DNA of 64,000 nt from Odoribacter sp. (GTDB lineage Bacteria; Bacteroidota; Bacteroidia; Bacteroidales; Muribaculaceae), in assembly GCA_023663145.1 (NCBI GenBank), contig JAMPHZ010000016.1, positions 1-64,000 on the forward strand, given 5' to 3'. This document shows positions 8,694-18,552 of the stretch, one piece after another. The notes beneath the pieces were generated by a model that saw only the letters and a program-made list of their open reading frames with translations, searched no databases and was not told the origin of the DNA. The position numbers and the translations under genes were made by a program. How positions within the stretch are numbered: position 1 is the stretch's first letter; every line of letters starts with the position of its first letter.

Positions 8694-11423
8694 ATGATGA
8701 AGGAACAACATACCGGCGGACTGACAACCGCTCAAGTCGAAGAAAGTGCGCGCCTGCATGGTATCAATGTCATTACGCCCCCGCCAAGGCCTTCGCTATG
8801 GATAAAATTTCTTGACAATTTCAGGAATCCTCTTATAAAGATTCTGCTTGTGGCGCTGCTGCTGTCAATCGGGATCGCCCTCTACGAATACATCTGCACC
8901 GGGGCCGGAGCCAGCGTATTCCTTGAACCTATAGGCATCCTGCTTGCAGTAATGCTCGCCACACTTATAGGTTTCTGGCTTGAAGTAAGCGCCGACCGCA
9001 AGTTCGAGATCCTTAACCGCACTAACGACGACATGCTTGTAAAAGTGCTGCGAGAGGGCAGTGTGCGCGAAATTCCACGCCGCGACGTTGTGGTGGGAGA
9101 CACCGTTATTCTTGACACCGGCGACGAAGTTCCGGCCGACGGTCGGCTCGTATCTTCCTTGTCATTAGGAGTAAACGAAAGTTCGCTCACAGGCGAGCCC
9201 TTAGCACATAAGTCACACACCGGAGACACCCCCGGCGCCAAAGAATCAACTTATCCTGCTGATATGGTGATGCGGGGCACAACTGTGGTGGAAGGAAGGG
9301 GCACAATGGTTGTGACCGCAGTCGGCGATACCACCGAGCAAGGTCACGTCTATAAAGCGTCAACAATCGACACAGGAGTCAAGACACCTCTCACAATACA
9401 ATTTGAGCGTCTGGGCCGGCTTATTTCTTACGCATCATATGCCGTTGGTGCACTTATAATCATAGGGCGTGCACTTATGTTCGACTGGCATGGAGCCGAC
9501 AGCATGGCAGCCATAGAGTACTCTTTGAACACCATAATGCTTGCCGTGACACTGATCGTGGTATCAGTGCCCGAAGGCCTGCCTATGAGCGTGACACTTA
9601 GCCTCGCATTGAGCATGCGCCGGATGTTGGCGACCAACAATCTCGTACGCAAGATGCACGCCTGCGAGACAATGGGAGCCACCACTGTGATCTGTACCGA
9701 CAAGACCGGCACCCTGACCCAAAACCGCATGAGCGTGGCCGATACGGATTTTTACATCCTGTCGTCCGGAGGCAAACTCGGCACAGACATACCGTCTGAT
9801 ATCATAAAGGAAGGCATAGCCGTAAACTCAACCGCATTCCTCGATTACGGGAATGACCCTGCAAAGGTAAAAATCACGACAGTGGGCAATCCTACCGAGG
9901 GAGCCCTTCTGATGTGGCTTTATAACCAAGACATCGACTATCTGAAATTACGTGAAGACGCCGCCATAATAGAGCAGCTCGCGTTCTCAACCAAGCGCAA
10001 ATATATGGCCACAGTTGTTGACTCTCCATTGCTTGACAGCAAAGTCCTGTACGTAAAAGGCGCCCCCGAGATAGTGTTGGCCATGTGCGGAAAAGTAGCC
10101 GGGGACGTCGACCGCAATTCCATCAACGACAAACTCCTTGATTACCAAAACCACGCTTACCGCACCCTCGGATTTGCATATTGTCTGCTTAAAGATGACT
10201 CACCGGTTATAAAAGATGAGCAGCTGCGTGCGGGGCTTGACCTCGAGTTCATAGGTATCTGTGCCATCGCCGACCCCGTGCGCGACGATGTTCCCGCAGC
10301 AATCCGCGAGAGCATAAATGCCGGAATAGGAGTGAAAATAGTAACCGGAGACACCCCCGGCACAGCCAAAGAGATAGGCAGACAGGTGGGATTGTGGACA
10401 GATGCCGACACCGATGAATCCCACATCAGTGGCCCCGACTGGGCAGCCCTGAGCGATGACGAAGCTCGCGCACGCGCCCTCAAGATTAAAATCATGTCAC
10501 GTGCACGCCCTACCGACAAGTCTCGCCTCGTCAACCTCCTGCAACAGCAAGGGGAAGTGGTGGCCGTGACGGGTGACGGCACCAACGACGCTCCGGCTTT
10601 GAACGCCGCACAAGTGGGCCTCGCCATGGGTGACGGCACATCTGTCGCAAAGGAAGCCGGCGACATAATCATCATGGACAATTCCTTCTCCTCAATTGCC
10701 AAGGCCGTGATGTGGGGACGCTCGCTGTATCTCAACATTCAGCGCTTCATCCTTTTTCAGCTCACCGTTAACATTGTGGCCTGCCTAATTGTGATAATAG
10801 GCGCATTCACCGGAACACAATCACCGCTCACTGTGACACAGATGCTGTGGGTAAACCTCATCATGGACACTTTCGCGGCACTCGCCCTGGCATCGCTGCC
10901 GCCGTCTCCCGAGGTAATGAACAAAAAGCCCCGGCGGTCCGACGCATTCATTATCACCCCCGCCATGGGATGGCGCATAGTGGGCATGGGTATATTTTTC
11001 ACCCTATTGCTCTGGGCTTTCCTCCATTATCTGCGCATACACACAGGCGATTCAATCACCACATGGAGCTGTGCCGAGTTTTTTGACTCACTCACCCGCA
11101 GCGAGGCCCATCCGCTGTCGGCCTACGACCTCACTGTCTTCTTCTGCGGCTTCGTATTTCTGCAGGTTTGGAACCTGTTCAATGCCCGGGCATTCCTGTC
11201 AGGACACTCTGCATTCCATGATATCGTGCATTCCAAGGTATTCTTCTCAGTGCTTGGTGCGATATTCATAGGACAGATAGCCATCGTGTATCTCGGAGGC
11301 CAGATGTTCAATGTCACCGCCATTCCGTTTGACCATCTGCTTCTGATCATAGCAGCCACATCACCGATAATGATCATACCATTGTTTTACGACCTGATAG
11401 CACACGCAATAAGAAAGAAATGA
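8694..11423 (+). CDS. Calcium-transporting P-type ATPase (PMCA-like)
   Basis: This is a 909-residue P2-type ATPase. Features in order are an N-terminal cation-ATPase domain (TGGLTTAQVEESARLHG), two membrane segments, an actuator domain with the TGE motif (SSLTGEPLAH), membrane segment 4 with VVSVPEGLPMSVTLSLA (metal-binding PEGL), the phosphorylation motif CTDKTGTLTQN near residue 337, the nucleotide-binding KGAPE, the hinge TGDGTNDAPAL and six C-terminal membrane segments. The PEGLP motif and size fit Ca2+ pumps of the PMCA group, which export calcium from the cytoplasm. The stop overlaps the phosphatase gene by ATGA. Confidence 0.92.
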   Translation: MMKEQHTGGLTTAQVEESARLHGINVITPPPRPSLWIKFLDNFRNPLIKILLVALLLSIGIALYEYICTGAGASVFLEPIGILLAVMLATLIGFWLEVSADRKFEILNRTNDDMLVKVLREGSVREIPRRDVVVGDTVILDTGDEVPADGRLVSSLSLGVNESSLTGEPLAHKSHTGDTPGAKESTYPADMVMRGTTVVEGRGTMVVTAVGDTTEQGHVYKASTIDTGVKTPLTIQFERLGRLISYASYAVGALIIIGRALMFDWHGADSMAAIEYSLNTIMLAVTLIVVSVPEGLPMSVTLSLALSMRRMLATNNLVRKMHACETMGATTVICTDKTGTLTQNRMSVADTDFYILSSGGKLGTDIPSDIIKEGIAVNSTAFLDYGNDPAKVKITTVGNPTEGALLMWLYNQDIDYLKLREDAAIIEQLAFSTKRKYMATVVDSPLLDSKVLYVKGAPEIVLAMCGKVAGDVDRNSINDKLLDYQNHAYRTLGFAYCLLKDDSPVIKDEQLRAGLDLEFIGICAIADPVRDDVPAAIRESINAGIGVKIVTGDTPGTAKEIGRQVGLWTDADTDESHISGPDWAALSDDEARARALKIKIMSRARPTDKSRLVNLLQQQGEVVAVTGDGTNDAPALNAAQVGLAMGDGTSVAKEAGDIIIMDNSFSSIAKAVMWGRSLYLNIQRFILFQLTVNIVACLIVIIGAFTGTQSPLTVTQMLWVNLIMDTFAALALASLPPSPEVMNKKPRRSDAFIITPAMGWRIVGMGIFFTLLLWAFLHYLRIHTGDSITTWSCAEFFDSLTRSEAHPLSAYDLTVFFCGFVFLQVWNLFNARAFLSGHSAFHDIVHSKVFFSVLGAIFIGQIAIVYLGGQMFNVTAIPFDHLLLIIAATSPIMIIPLFYDLIAHAIRKK

Positions 11424-11929
11424 CCCGCACAGCAATAGAATCATCACTCCGCTCAAAAGCCAAGATCAGAATCCTCTTCGTATGCCTCGGCAACATATGC
11501 CGCTCCCCGGCTGCCGAAGGTATCATGCGTGACATCACAGTACGCTGTGGCGACAGTCACCGGTGGGAAATTGACTCGGCGGGGATAGGAAATTGGCATG
11601 CAGGCCAACTGCCTGATCACCGCATGCGGCTACACGCCCGGCGCCGCGGGCTTGAACTCACCCATCACGCCAGGCAGGTGAAACCCGATGATTTCGACAA
11701 CTTCGACATCATAATAGGCATGGACTCCCAGAACATCGCCGATCTGCGCCGGTTAGCGCCGTCTCCCCAGGCAATGGAGAAGATCGTGCCCATGTCAGCA
11801 TGGTTCGACGACATAGCCACTCGGTACGACTACGTTCCTGACCCATACTACGAGGGGGCCGAAGGATTTGAGCTTGTGCTTGACCTGCTTTCATCAGCGC
11901 TCTCCACCCTCCATAACGCCATTTCCTGA
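11420..11929 (+). CDS. Low-molecular-weight protein tyrosine phosphatase
   Basis: This 169-residue protein has the LMW-PTP signature FVCLGNICRSPAAEG near residues 20-34 (the CX5R catalytic loop, C-L-G-N-I-C-R-S) and the general-acid DPY motif in VPDPYYEG near residue 138. It hydrolyses phosphotyrosine or related phosphoesters. In capsule loci such enzymes pair with tyrosine kinases, but no kinase or capsule gene lies here. It is instead translationally coupled to the Ca2+ ATPase gene by ATGA. The N-terminal 12 residues before the catalytic strand are slightly longer than usual, and a later start is not available. Confidence 0.93.
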   Translation: MTRTAIESSLRSKAKIRILFVCLGNICRSPAAEGIMRDITVRCGDSHRWEIDSAGIGNWHAGQLPDHRMRLHARRRGLELTHHARQVKPDDFDNFDIIIGMDSQNIADLRRLAPSPQAMEKIVPMSAWFDDIATRYDYVPDPYYEGAEGFELVLDLLSSALSTLHNAIS

Positions 11930-11946
11930 CTGTCAACCGTAACCAC

Positions 11947-11989
11947 ACGCCCTGCATGCCCCCACTCTCATGCAGGGCGTGATGTTTTT
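11947..11989 (+). terminator. Strong intrinsic terminator
   Basis: A perfect 12-bp stem joins 11947-11958 (ACGCCCTGCATG) to 11969-11980, with a 10-base loop, followed by GATGTTTTT. It ends the ATPase-phosphatase operon. Confidence 0.85.
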
Positions 11990-12034
11990 GCCCGCAATAA
12001 TTCCTTCACACATGGCAGGTATTACACAATCACT

Positions 12035-12117
12035 GTTAAACACGCCCTATTGCTTTCTTTTTGACATTTAACGCATCTTGTATCAATTGTTAACACTTTT
12101 AAGTTAACACTGTTAAA
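12035..12117 (+). promoter_or_regulatory. Repeated GTTAACAC motifs upstream of the SusC promoter
   Basis: GTTAACAC occurs exactly at 12089-12096 and 12103-12110, 14 bases apart. Related copies are GTTAAACAC at 12035-12043 and GTTAAA at 12112-12117. They lie 40-110 bases upstream of the predicted -33 element, where activators of polysaccharide-utilisation loci bind. A regulator-binding role is inferred. The 506-bp gap (11930-12435) otherwise contains only the terminator, the promoter and a long leader. Confidence 0.4.
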
Positions 12118-12149
12118 TTCGCGATTTTAAAACAATTTTATTGTTAATT

Positions 12150-12182
12150 TTTGGTAAGATTGAAAAAAATTGATTTACTTTG
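12150..12182 (+). promoter_or_regulatory. Candidate promoter of the SusC-SusF operon
   Basis: TTTG at 12150-12153 and TTACTTTG at 12175-12182 (7 of 8 positions of TAnnTTTG) are separated by 21 bases. Transcription would start near 12188, giving a leader of roughly 250 bases. A second exact -7 match (TAAATTTG) lies at 12237-12244. The leader has short hairpins (GAAGT/ACTTC near 12270 followed by T residues, and TGACC/GGTCA near 12350) that might act in attenuation. Confidence 0.5.
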
Positions 12183-12435
12183 CGCTGTTAATAACTTAAC
12201 GGCACAATTGAATACCTGACTGAAAGCACGTTACCTTAAATTTGTGAGCCTGACAATCCATTGAAAAACAGAAGTTTACACTTCCATTTTTCCCGTTAAT
12301 AAATGTATTTTCGGCAAGCAAAAGACACGGCAACAGCCTGTCGGTGCCATTGACCGCCGGTCATTGGGTTGACACTATTTTAATGAAAGAATAAAATTTG
12401 AGATTATACATTTACTAACTAAAAAATTTACTTGC

Positions 12436-15400
12436 ATGCAGAACATTTGTTTACAAATGACTCGGAAAGCAGTGCTGGCAATCACATTGGTGATAGCCTG
12501 CGCCTTACCGGCATTAGCGCAAAAAATCACAGTCACCGGTACTGTGTATGAGCCCGAAGGCGAACCCGCCATCGGCGCGAGCATCGTCGTGCAAGGCCAG
12601 GCCACTGGTGTGACAACCGATATTGACGGTATCTACACCATCCAGACCGAGCCTAACGCAACCCTCGTGTTCTCATACATCGGATGCGAAACCCAAACTA
12701 TCGCTGTTGACGGCCGCACCCACATCGACGTTCACTTCGCAACCAACTCTGTTGCCCTCAGCGAAGTGGTCGCCATCGGTTATGGTACAGTGAAAAAACA
12801 AGACGCCACCGGCTCTGTCTCGGTAATCAAACCCGATGAAATCGAAGCCGGCATCGCCACTTCTACCCAGGACCTCCTGGTCGGCGCTTCTCCCGGCGTG
12901 GTCGTAACCACCGATGGCGGTAATCCTGCCGGCGGCGCTACAATCCGTATCCGCGGCGGTTCATCGCTCAACGCTTCCAACGACCCCCTCATCGTGATCG
13001 ACGGTGTGCCCCAGACAAACCAGTCTAACGGCGGCGGCGCAAATGCCCTCACCATGATCAACCCGACAAACATCGAGTCAATGACCATCCTCAAAGACGC
13101 ATCCGCAACCGCCATCTACGGTTCACGTGCATCTAACGGTGTGATCATTATCACCACCAAGAAAGGCTCGAGCGGTCGCCCGCAAGTTGACTTCTCTGCC
13201 AACTGGTCAGTAAACACAGCCCGCAAGACACTCTCGATGATGAGTGGAGAAGAATTCGCTGACTTCGTACGCAACCAATACGGCGTGGAATCAGCTATCG
13301 CGAAACTTGGCTCGGCAAGCACCGACTGGCAGAAAGAAGTGCTCCGCACATCTTTCTCACAGGACTATAACCTGAGCATCGGCGGCAAGTCAGGCATTCT
13401 CCCCTACCGCGCCAACATTTCATATACCAACAACCAAGGTATCCTCGAAACATCTTCGATGCAGCGTACAACCGTAGGCCTCAACCTCTCACCCAAGTTC
13501 TTTGACAACCACCTGAGCGTGAACGCCAACGTAACCGGCACATACATCTACACCGGCAACGCCGACACCGGCGCTATAGGTGCAGCTACCGCCTACGACC
13601 CCACACAACCCGTTTACACCGCCTATCCCACCGTGGGCAACACAGGCCTCACAATGTACAACGGCTTCACACAATACATCAACAGTGCCACCGGCCAATG
13701 GGACAACAACGCCCTCACCAACCCCGTGTCACTCCTCCGTGATGTTGACAGCCACAACTCATCACTCTCATCTACCGGTAGCCTCCAGCTCGACTACTCT
13801 CTCCACTTCCTCCCCGAGCTCCATGTCAACCTTAACCTCGGCTATCAGGTATCTCAGAACAAGTGCCGCTCCATCACAGCCGCCAACTCTCTGAGCGCAT
13901 GGAACAACGGCGACCTCCGCACCATCAACAACGCTACAGCCGCCGCCACCCGCTACAAATGGTACGAGCTCCAGCGAAACACAATGCTCTCATTCTTCCT
14001 CAACTACAAGAAAGAATTCGAAGTCATCAAATCAAGCGTTGACGTGACAGCAGGTTATGACTGGCAGCGCTTCGATTATCACGGCAAATCGAACACCTAT
14101 GTTTACTCAGCAGGCTTCGTGCCCGGTGTAGACACAGGCTTCTTAGGCTATCAAGACGGGACCTTCCATATCAACTACGGCAGCGACGCCGCCAAGGGTG
14201 AGACCGTAGGCCACCGCCCCGACGACCGTTGGGCCAACCCCCTGCAGCTCGTATCATGGTTCGGCCGTATCAACTACATCTTCGACGACACCTACCTCCT
14301 CACCGTCAACCTGCGTAACGACGGCTCATCACGCTTCTCGAAACAGCACCGTTGGGGTCTCTTCCCCTCTGTAGCCCTTGGTTGGAAGATAAATAACCTC
14401 GCCCCCCTGCGCGACAAGACATGGCTCAACGAGTGGAAACTCCGCCTCGGTTGGGGTCAGACGGGCCAGCAGGATGTTCAAAGCTACTTCCCATATCTCC
14501 CGATCTACACCATTTCCAATACTATCGGCTTCCTCTATCCCGGCATGCACGGCGGTTGGATCGAACCCCTCTATCCACAGCCTTACGACAACTCCATCAA
14601 GTGGGAAACTACCACCAACTGGAACGCCGGTATGGACTTCGCATTCCTCAACAACCGCATCACTGCCACAATTGAGTGGTATCTGCGTGACACAAAGGAC
14701 CTGCTCTCTGTAACTCCTGCTCAAGGCATGCAGACATCAAACTACCTCACCACCAACATCGGTGACCTCCGCAACTACGGTATCGAAGGTACAATCACCG
14801 CCCGCCCCGTGGTGACCAAAGACTTCACATGGACTACCGCACTCAACGTGGCCTGGAACCGCAACAAGATCACACGCCTCTCAGGCGACGCAGACTCCGA
14901 CATGGTCGAAGCAGGTGGCCTTGACTTCGGCACCCTCCAGTGGCACATGCCCGGCGAAGCCGCATTCACATACCGCCTCTACCAACAGGTATACGACTCC
15001 AATGGTGATCCCATCCCCGGCCAGTACGTTGACCAGAACGCCGACGGCAAAATCGACAACAACGACCTTATCAACTTCCACTCTCCCGAGCCAAAGGTCA
15101 CCTTCAACTGGTCAAACAACTTCCGTTACAAAAACTGGGACTTCGGATTCACCCTGCGCGCCAACATCGGTAACTGGGTTTACAACAACCCCCGCTACTC
15201 ACGCACACGTCTGAGCGAGGTCAACCGTTACGACCTCCGCAACCTCATGCGCGACGAATTCATCTTCACCACCTCTGATGCCAACCTCGGCCTCAGCGAC
15301 TATTGGGTTGAAAATGCTTCGTTCATCCGCTGCGACAATATCACCCTGGGTTATACCTTCGAAAACCTCCTGCAGGACAAACTCAACCTGCGTTTGTTCG

Positions 15401-15528
15401 GCGCTTGCCAGAACCCATTCGTGATCACCAAATACAAAGGCATCGACCCCGAGGTAGCAGGCGGTATCGACAACAACGTTTATCCCCGCCCCGTGACCTT
15501 CACTCTCGGCCTGATCGCAACGTTCTAA
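12436..15528 (+). CDS. SusC/RagA-family TonB-linked outer-membrane transporter
   Basis: This is a 1030-residue TonB-dependent receptor. A signal peptide ends near ALPALAQ (about residue 29). A CarboxypepD-like beta domain follows (ITVTGTVYEPEGEPAIGAS, residues 31-115), then the SusC-specific plug start VVAIGYGTVKKQDATGSVS near residue 111, the plug with IRIRGGSSLNASNDPLIVIDG split over residues 173-195, and a long beta-barrel ending in an aromatic C-terminus (LGLIATF). It imports glycan oligomers into the periplasm with its SusD partner, powered by TonB. The start could also be the Met at 12457, which leaves a more usual signal peptide. The preferred C-ending codons suggest high expression. 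Confidence 0.95.
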   Translation: MQNICLQMTRKAVLAITLVIACALPALAQKITVTGTVYEPEGEPAIGASIVVQGQATGVTTDIDGIYTIQTEPNATLVFSYIGCETQTIAVDGRTHIDVHFATNSVALSEVVAIGYGTVKKQDATGSVSVIKPDEIEAGIATSTQDLLVGASPGVVVTTDGGNPAGGATIRIRGGSSLNASNDPLIVIDGVPQTNQSNGGGANALTMINPTNIESMTILKDASATAIYGSRASNGVIIITTKKGSSGRPQVDFSANWSVNTARKTLSMMSGEEFADFVRNQYGVESAIAKLGSASTDWQKEVLRTSFSQDYNLSIGGKSGILPYRANISYTNNQGILETSSMQRTTVGLNLSPKFFDNHLSVNANVTGTYIYTGNADTGAIGAATAYDPTQPVYTAYPTVGNTGLTMYNGFTQYINSATGQWDNNALTNPVSLLRDVDSHNSSLSSTGSLQLDYSLHFLPELHVNLNLGYQVSQNKCRSITAANSLSAWNNGDLRTINNATAAATRYKWYELQRNTMLSFFLNYKKEFEVIKSSVDVTAGYDWQRFDYHGKSNTYVYSAGFVPGVDTGFLGYQDGTFHINYGSDAAKGETVGHRPDDRWANPLQLVSWFGRINYIFDDTYLLTVNLRNDGSSRFSKQHRWGLFPSVALGWKINNLAPLRDKTWLNEWKLRLGWGQTGQQDVQSYFPYLPIYTISNTIGFLYPGMHGGWIEPLYPQPYDNSIKWETTTNWNAGMDFAFLNNRITATIEWYLRDTKDLLSVTPAQGMQTSNYLTTNIGDLRNYGIEGTITARPVVTKDFTWTTALNVAWNRNKITRLSGDADSDMVEAGGLDFGTLQWHMPGEAAFTYRLYQQVYDSNGDPIPGQYVDQNADGKIDNNDLINFHSPEPKVTFNWSNNFRYKNWDFGFTLRANIGNWVYNNPRYSRTRLSEVNRYDLRNLMRDEFIFTTSDANLGLSDYWVENASFIRCDNITLGYTFENLLQDKLNLRLFGACQNPFVITKYKGIDPEVAGGIDNNVYPRPVTFTLGLIATF

Positions 15529-15561
15529 TCCGTCACACCCTAAGTTTTAAAGGATAATAAT

Positions 15562-17253
15562 ATGAAACTTTTCAATAAAATATTACTTTCGGCAGCCGTT
15601 GTGGCTTCTTCACTCACCATGGGCTCATGCGCCGGCGACATGGATCTCCTTCCCACCGACCCCCGCTCGCTCACCTCGGAGAAGTTCGCTACCGATCCCG
15701 CAGCCTACATGCAGCAGCTCATGGCCGACGTGTACCTGCAATACGCCACCTACGGCGTTAACGGCAATGCTTCCGTACAGAAATTCGACGGCGGTATGTC
15801 GACATTCCAGCGCGCATGCTTCATCCTTGAGGAATTATGCACCGATGAGACCGACTGGCTCGCATCAGCCGGTGACCGCGACTACGGTGACTTCCACTTC
15901 GGCATCGTGCCCACCAACAACACCGCTCTCATGGGCACCTACTCGCGTCTGTTCATCAATATTGCCCTCTGCAACCAATTCATACAGACTGTCAACGACG
16001 GATACTTCAACATCCAGGGTAACGCCGAGCTTGAAAGCATGGCTGCCGAATTTATCCGTCAGGCCCATGTGCTCCGCGCAGGCGCATATTGGTACGCAAT
16101 CGACTGCTTCGGCAACGTACCCTACCTTGATGAAAACACCGAGATGGGACAGATCGGCCCCCAGTTAGGCCGCGCCGAAGTATACAACCGCGTGGTAACC
16201 GACCTCGAGGCCATCGTGGATGAATACAAGAGCATTGACCCCAACCAGAAAGCCGCTTATGGCTATGTGGGTCTCGACGTAGCCGAGGCAATCCTCGTCA
16301 AATTCTACCTCAACGCCGAGGTATATACCGGTACCCCCGCATGGGACAAGTGCCTCGAACACTCCACCGCTATAATCAACCGCCTCAAAGGCCCGGGCTT
16401 CCAGGGTTCAGGTCTCTGCAACTACTACCACCAGAACTTTGCCTACTCCAACAAGGCAATGGCCATCGGCGGTGCCAACGCAGTGAATGAAATCATCTGG
16501 ACAATCCCTCAGGATCAGCCCAACCTACTGTCATACGCCAACGGCACATTCATGCTCAACGGCTTCCTCGCCACCTCTACCGAGGGAGTGGATGCCTGGG
16601 AAATGGCTCCCGGCGACTACAACGCCGGATCATCAGGCTGGAAATGTATGACCGCCCGCGAACAGTTCTCGCAGAAATTTGAATGGAACGCCGATTACAC
16701 CTATTCGCCTGACCAGCGCACCGCCCTGTGGCGTACCGCTGCCCACGGCTTCTCTATCTCCTCCTCGGCTCCTCTTGATCAGGACAACTTCGGAAGCAAC
16801 GGTTTCATTCCCTTGAAATTCACAAACTTCGCACTTGACGAAGAAGGACAGATTGACCATGCCAACTCACCCGCTCCTACCGATCAGCTCGGTCTTGACT
16901 GCCCCATCATCCGCCTTGCCGAAATCTACCTCTCCGGTGCTGAGGCCGCCCTCCATCTGAATCAGAGCGGCATAGCCCTCGAATACACAAACTACGTGCG
17001 TGAACGCGCCGGCATGCCCAAGTATGACGTGATCACACTCCAGGAACTCCAGGAAGAACGTTGCCGCGAACTCTATTGCGAGAACGTGCGTCGTTCCGAC
17101 CTCATCCGCTACGGAAAGTGGATCTCCGGCTACAACTGGTCATGGAAGAACAAGCAGGTCAACGGCGGCGACTTCGATGCACGCTTCGTTCTCTACCCAC
17201 TTCCCTCGTCTGTAGTTTCTCGTAACGGCTACACTCAGAATCCCGGTTATTAA
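15562..17253 (+). CDS. SusD/RagB-family surface glycan-binding lipoprotein
   Basis: This 563-residue protein has a lipoprotein signal with the modified cysteine at about residue 23 (LTMGSCAGDMD). A TPR-rich SusD fold follows, including AEFIRQAHVLRAGAYWYAID and, near the end, ERCRELYCENVRRSDLIRYG, a hallmark of the C-terminal SusD domain. It caps the SusC barrel and delivers ligand. The gene follows susC after 33 bases and precedes the SusE-like gene by 24, so one operon is likely. The substrate is not evident from this protein alone; the SusE/F neighbours suggest an alpha-glucan. Confidence 0.94.
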   Translation: MKLFNKILLSAAVVASSLTMGSCAGDMDLLPTDPRSLTSEKFATDPAAYMQQLMADVYLQYATYGVNGNASVQKFDGGMSTFQRACFILEELCTDETDWLASAGDRDYGDFHFGIVPTNNTALMGTYSRLFINIALCNQFIQTVNDGYFNIQGNAELESMAAEFIRQAHVLRAGAYWYAIDCFGNVPYLDENTEMGQIGPQLGRAEVYNRVVTDLEAIVDEYKSIDPNQKAAYGYVGLDVAEAILVKFYLNAEVYTGTPAWDKCLEHSTAIINRLKGPGFQGSGLCNYYHQNFAYSNKAMAIGGANAVNEIIWTIPQDQPNLLSYANGTFMLNGFLATSTEGVDAWEMAPGDYNAGSSGWKCMTAREQFSQKFEWNADYTYSPDQRTALWRTAAHGFSISSSAPLDQDNFGSNGFIPLKFTNFALDEEGQIDHANSPAPTDQLGLDCPIIRLAEIYLSGAEAALHLNQSGIALEYTNYVRERAGMPKYDVITLQELQEERCRELYCENVRRSDLIRYGKWISGYNWSWKNKQVNGGDFDARFVLYPLPSSVVSRNGYTQNPGY

Positions 17254-17277
17254 TACATCCCCTTTCACGATTATAGT

Positions 17278-18531
17278 ATGAAAAAAATTTCTATAATGCT
17301 GGCTATGGCCGCTGTGGCTCTCGGCTTCAGCTCATGTGACCAGGACCGCGACCCGGTGTACCAGAACCCCACCTCGTTCGTGCTCAACACCCCTGAGATG
17401 GCCGACCAGTACATCAACCTCACCGAAGGCCAATTCATCGAGCTCGCTTGCTCGCAGCCCGACTATGGATACTCTGCTGTAGCCAACTACTCGGCTCAGA
17501 TGTCCCTCACCGAAGACTTCGCTGAATACCGCGACCTCGAGGCAAAGACTCCGACATCAGCCCGTATCCAACTCTCGCAGAGCGCCATCGCAACAGCGAT
17601 GTGTGAGCTCAACGGATTCACAACTGAAGAAAATTACGAAGACCTCGGCCCACAGAAAGTTTACTTCCGTGCCGTGTGTCAGCTCTCCGGTATTGAAGGT
17701 TCACTCATTACCTCAAATACTGTAGCCTACAACCATCTCAAGGGTTACTTCGCGATACCCACTCCCGGCTACATCTACCTCGTAGGTGCTCCCGAAGGTT
17801 GGGTTGGCCCCACCGAATCAGCAGCAACCCACTACGCTGACTGGCGTCTTACCGAACCCGCCAACGCTATCGGTTCAAAAGTCTACAGCGGTGTGTTCAA
17901 CATCCCCGCCGGCAGCGCAATGTTCCGTTTCTACACCGCTCTCACCGGATGGGATGCCGACTCTTACGGTTCACAAGCCGATGACAACCCCGTTGACTAC
18001 GAATTTGTAGACGGATCATTCGCCGGACAGATCGTCAAAGGTAAAGGCTCGTTCAACTTCCCCGACTGGGCAGGCGGCGACATGACAATCACCGTTGACA
18101 TGAGCGACCCCGACAACATGACTGTAACCATCCTCGAAGGCGCCCACGAAGTCACCGTTTCAAACTACATCTACCTCGTAGGCTCAATTTCAGGATGGAT
18201 GGCTCCGGGCATTGAAAACGAAGCTGCTTACGCTCCCTACCGTCTCGCCGACTCCGACGGCTCAGGTATCTTCACCGGCACCTTTGCCGCTCCCGCCGGG
18301 CATCTCGGATTCCGCTTCTGCTTCGAACTCAATGAAGACGGTTGGGACAACTCGACCCAGTTCGGAGCTCAGGCTCCCGACGAAGAAGTCGCATGCCAGT
18401 TCTCAGGCGACTCCTACACCGGAAGCTACACCTTCGGTAAAGGCAGCTGGGCTTTTGACCTCGATGCCGACGCTAACATCGTGATGACCGTCAACACCAA
18501 CGACCAGACGGTAACTTTCGTGAAACAATAA
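17278..18531 (+). CDS. SusE-like surface glycan-binding lipoprotein
   Basis: This is a 417-residue lipoprotein with its cysteine at residue 20 (GFSSCDQDRD), where the acidic residues after Cys resemble a surface-export signal. An N-terminal SusE-type Ig-like domain (residues 30-155) is followed by two repeats that each begin YIYLVG and contain a GW pair (about residues 163 and 298). These match the starch-binding modules of SusE/SusF. It probably holds glycan at the cell surface beside SusCD. Assignment to the SusE/F group is from domain pattern; the binding residues (aromatic platform) were not aligned. Confidence 0.85.
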   Translation: MKKISIMLAMAAVALGFSSCDQDRDPVYQNPTSFVLNTPEMADQYINLTEGQFIELACSQPDYGYSAVANYSAQMSLTEDFAEYRDLEAKTPTSARIQLSQSAIATAMCELNGFTTEENYEDLGPQKVYFRAVCQLSGIEGSLITSNTVAYNHLKGYFAIPTPGYIYLVGAPEGWVGPTESAATHYADWRLTEPANAIGSKVYSGVFNIPAGSAMFRFYTALTGWDADSYGSQADDNPVDYEFVDGSFAGQIVKGKGSFNFPDWAGGDMTITVDMSDPDNMTVTILEGAHEVTVSNYIYLVGSISGWMAPGIENEAAYAPYRLADSDGSGIFTGTFAAPAGHLGFRFCFELNEDGWDNSTQFGAQAPDEEVACQFSGDSYTGSYTFGKGSWAFDLDADANIVMTVNTNDQTVTFVKQ

Positions 18532-18552
18532 CCCGAAAAATTTTAGCAGAAA

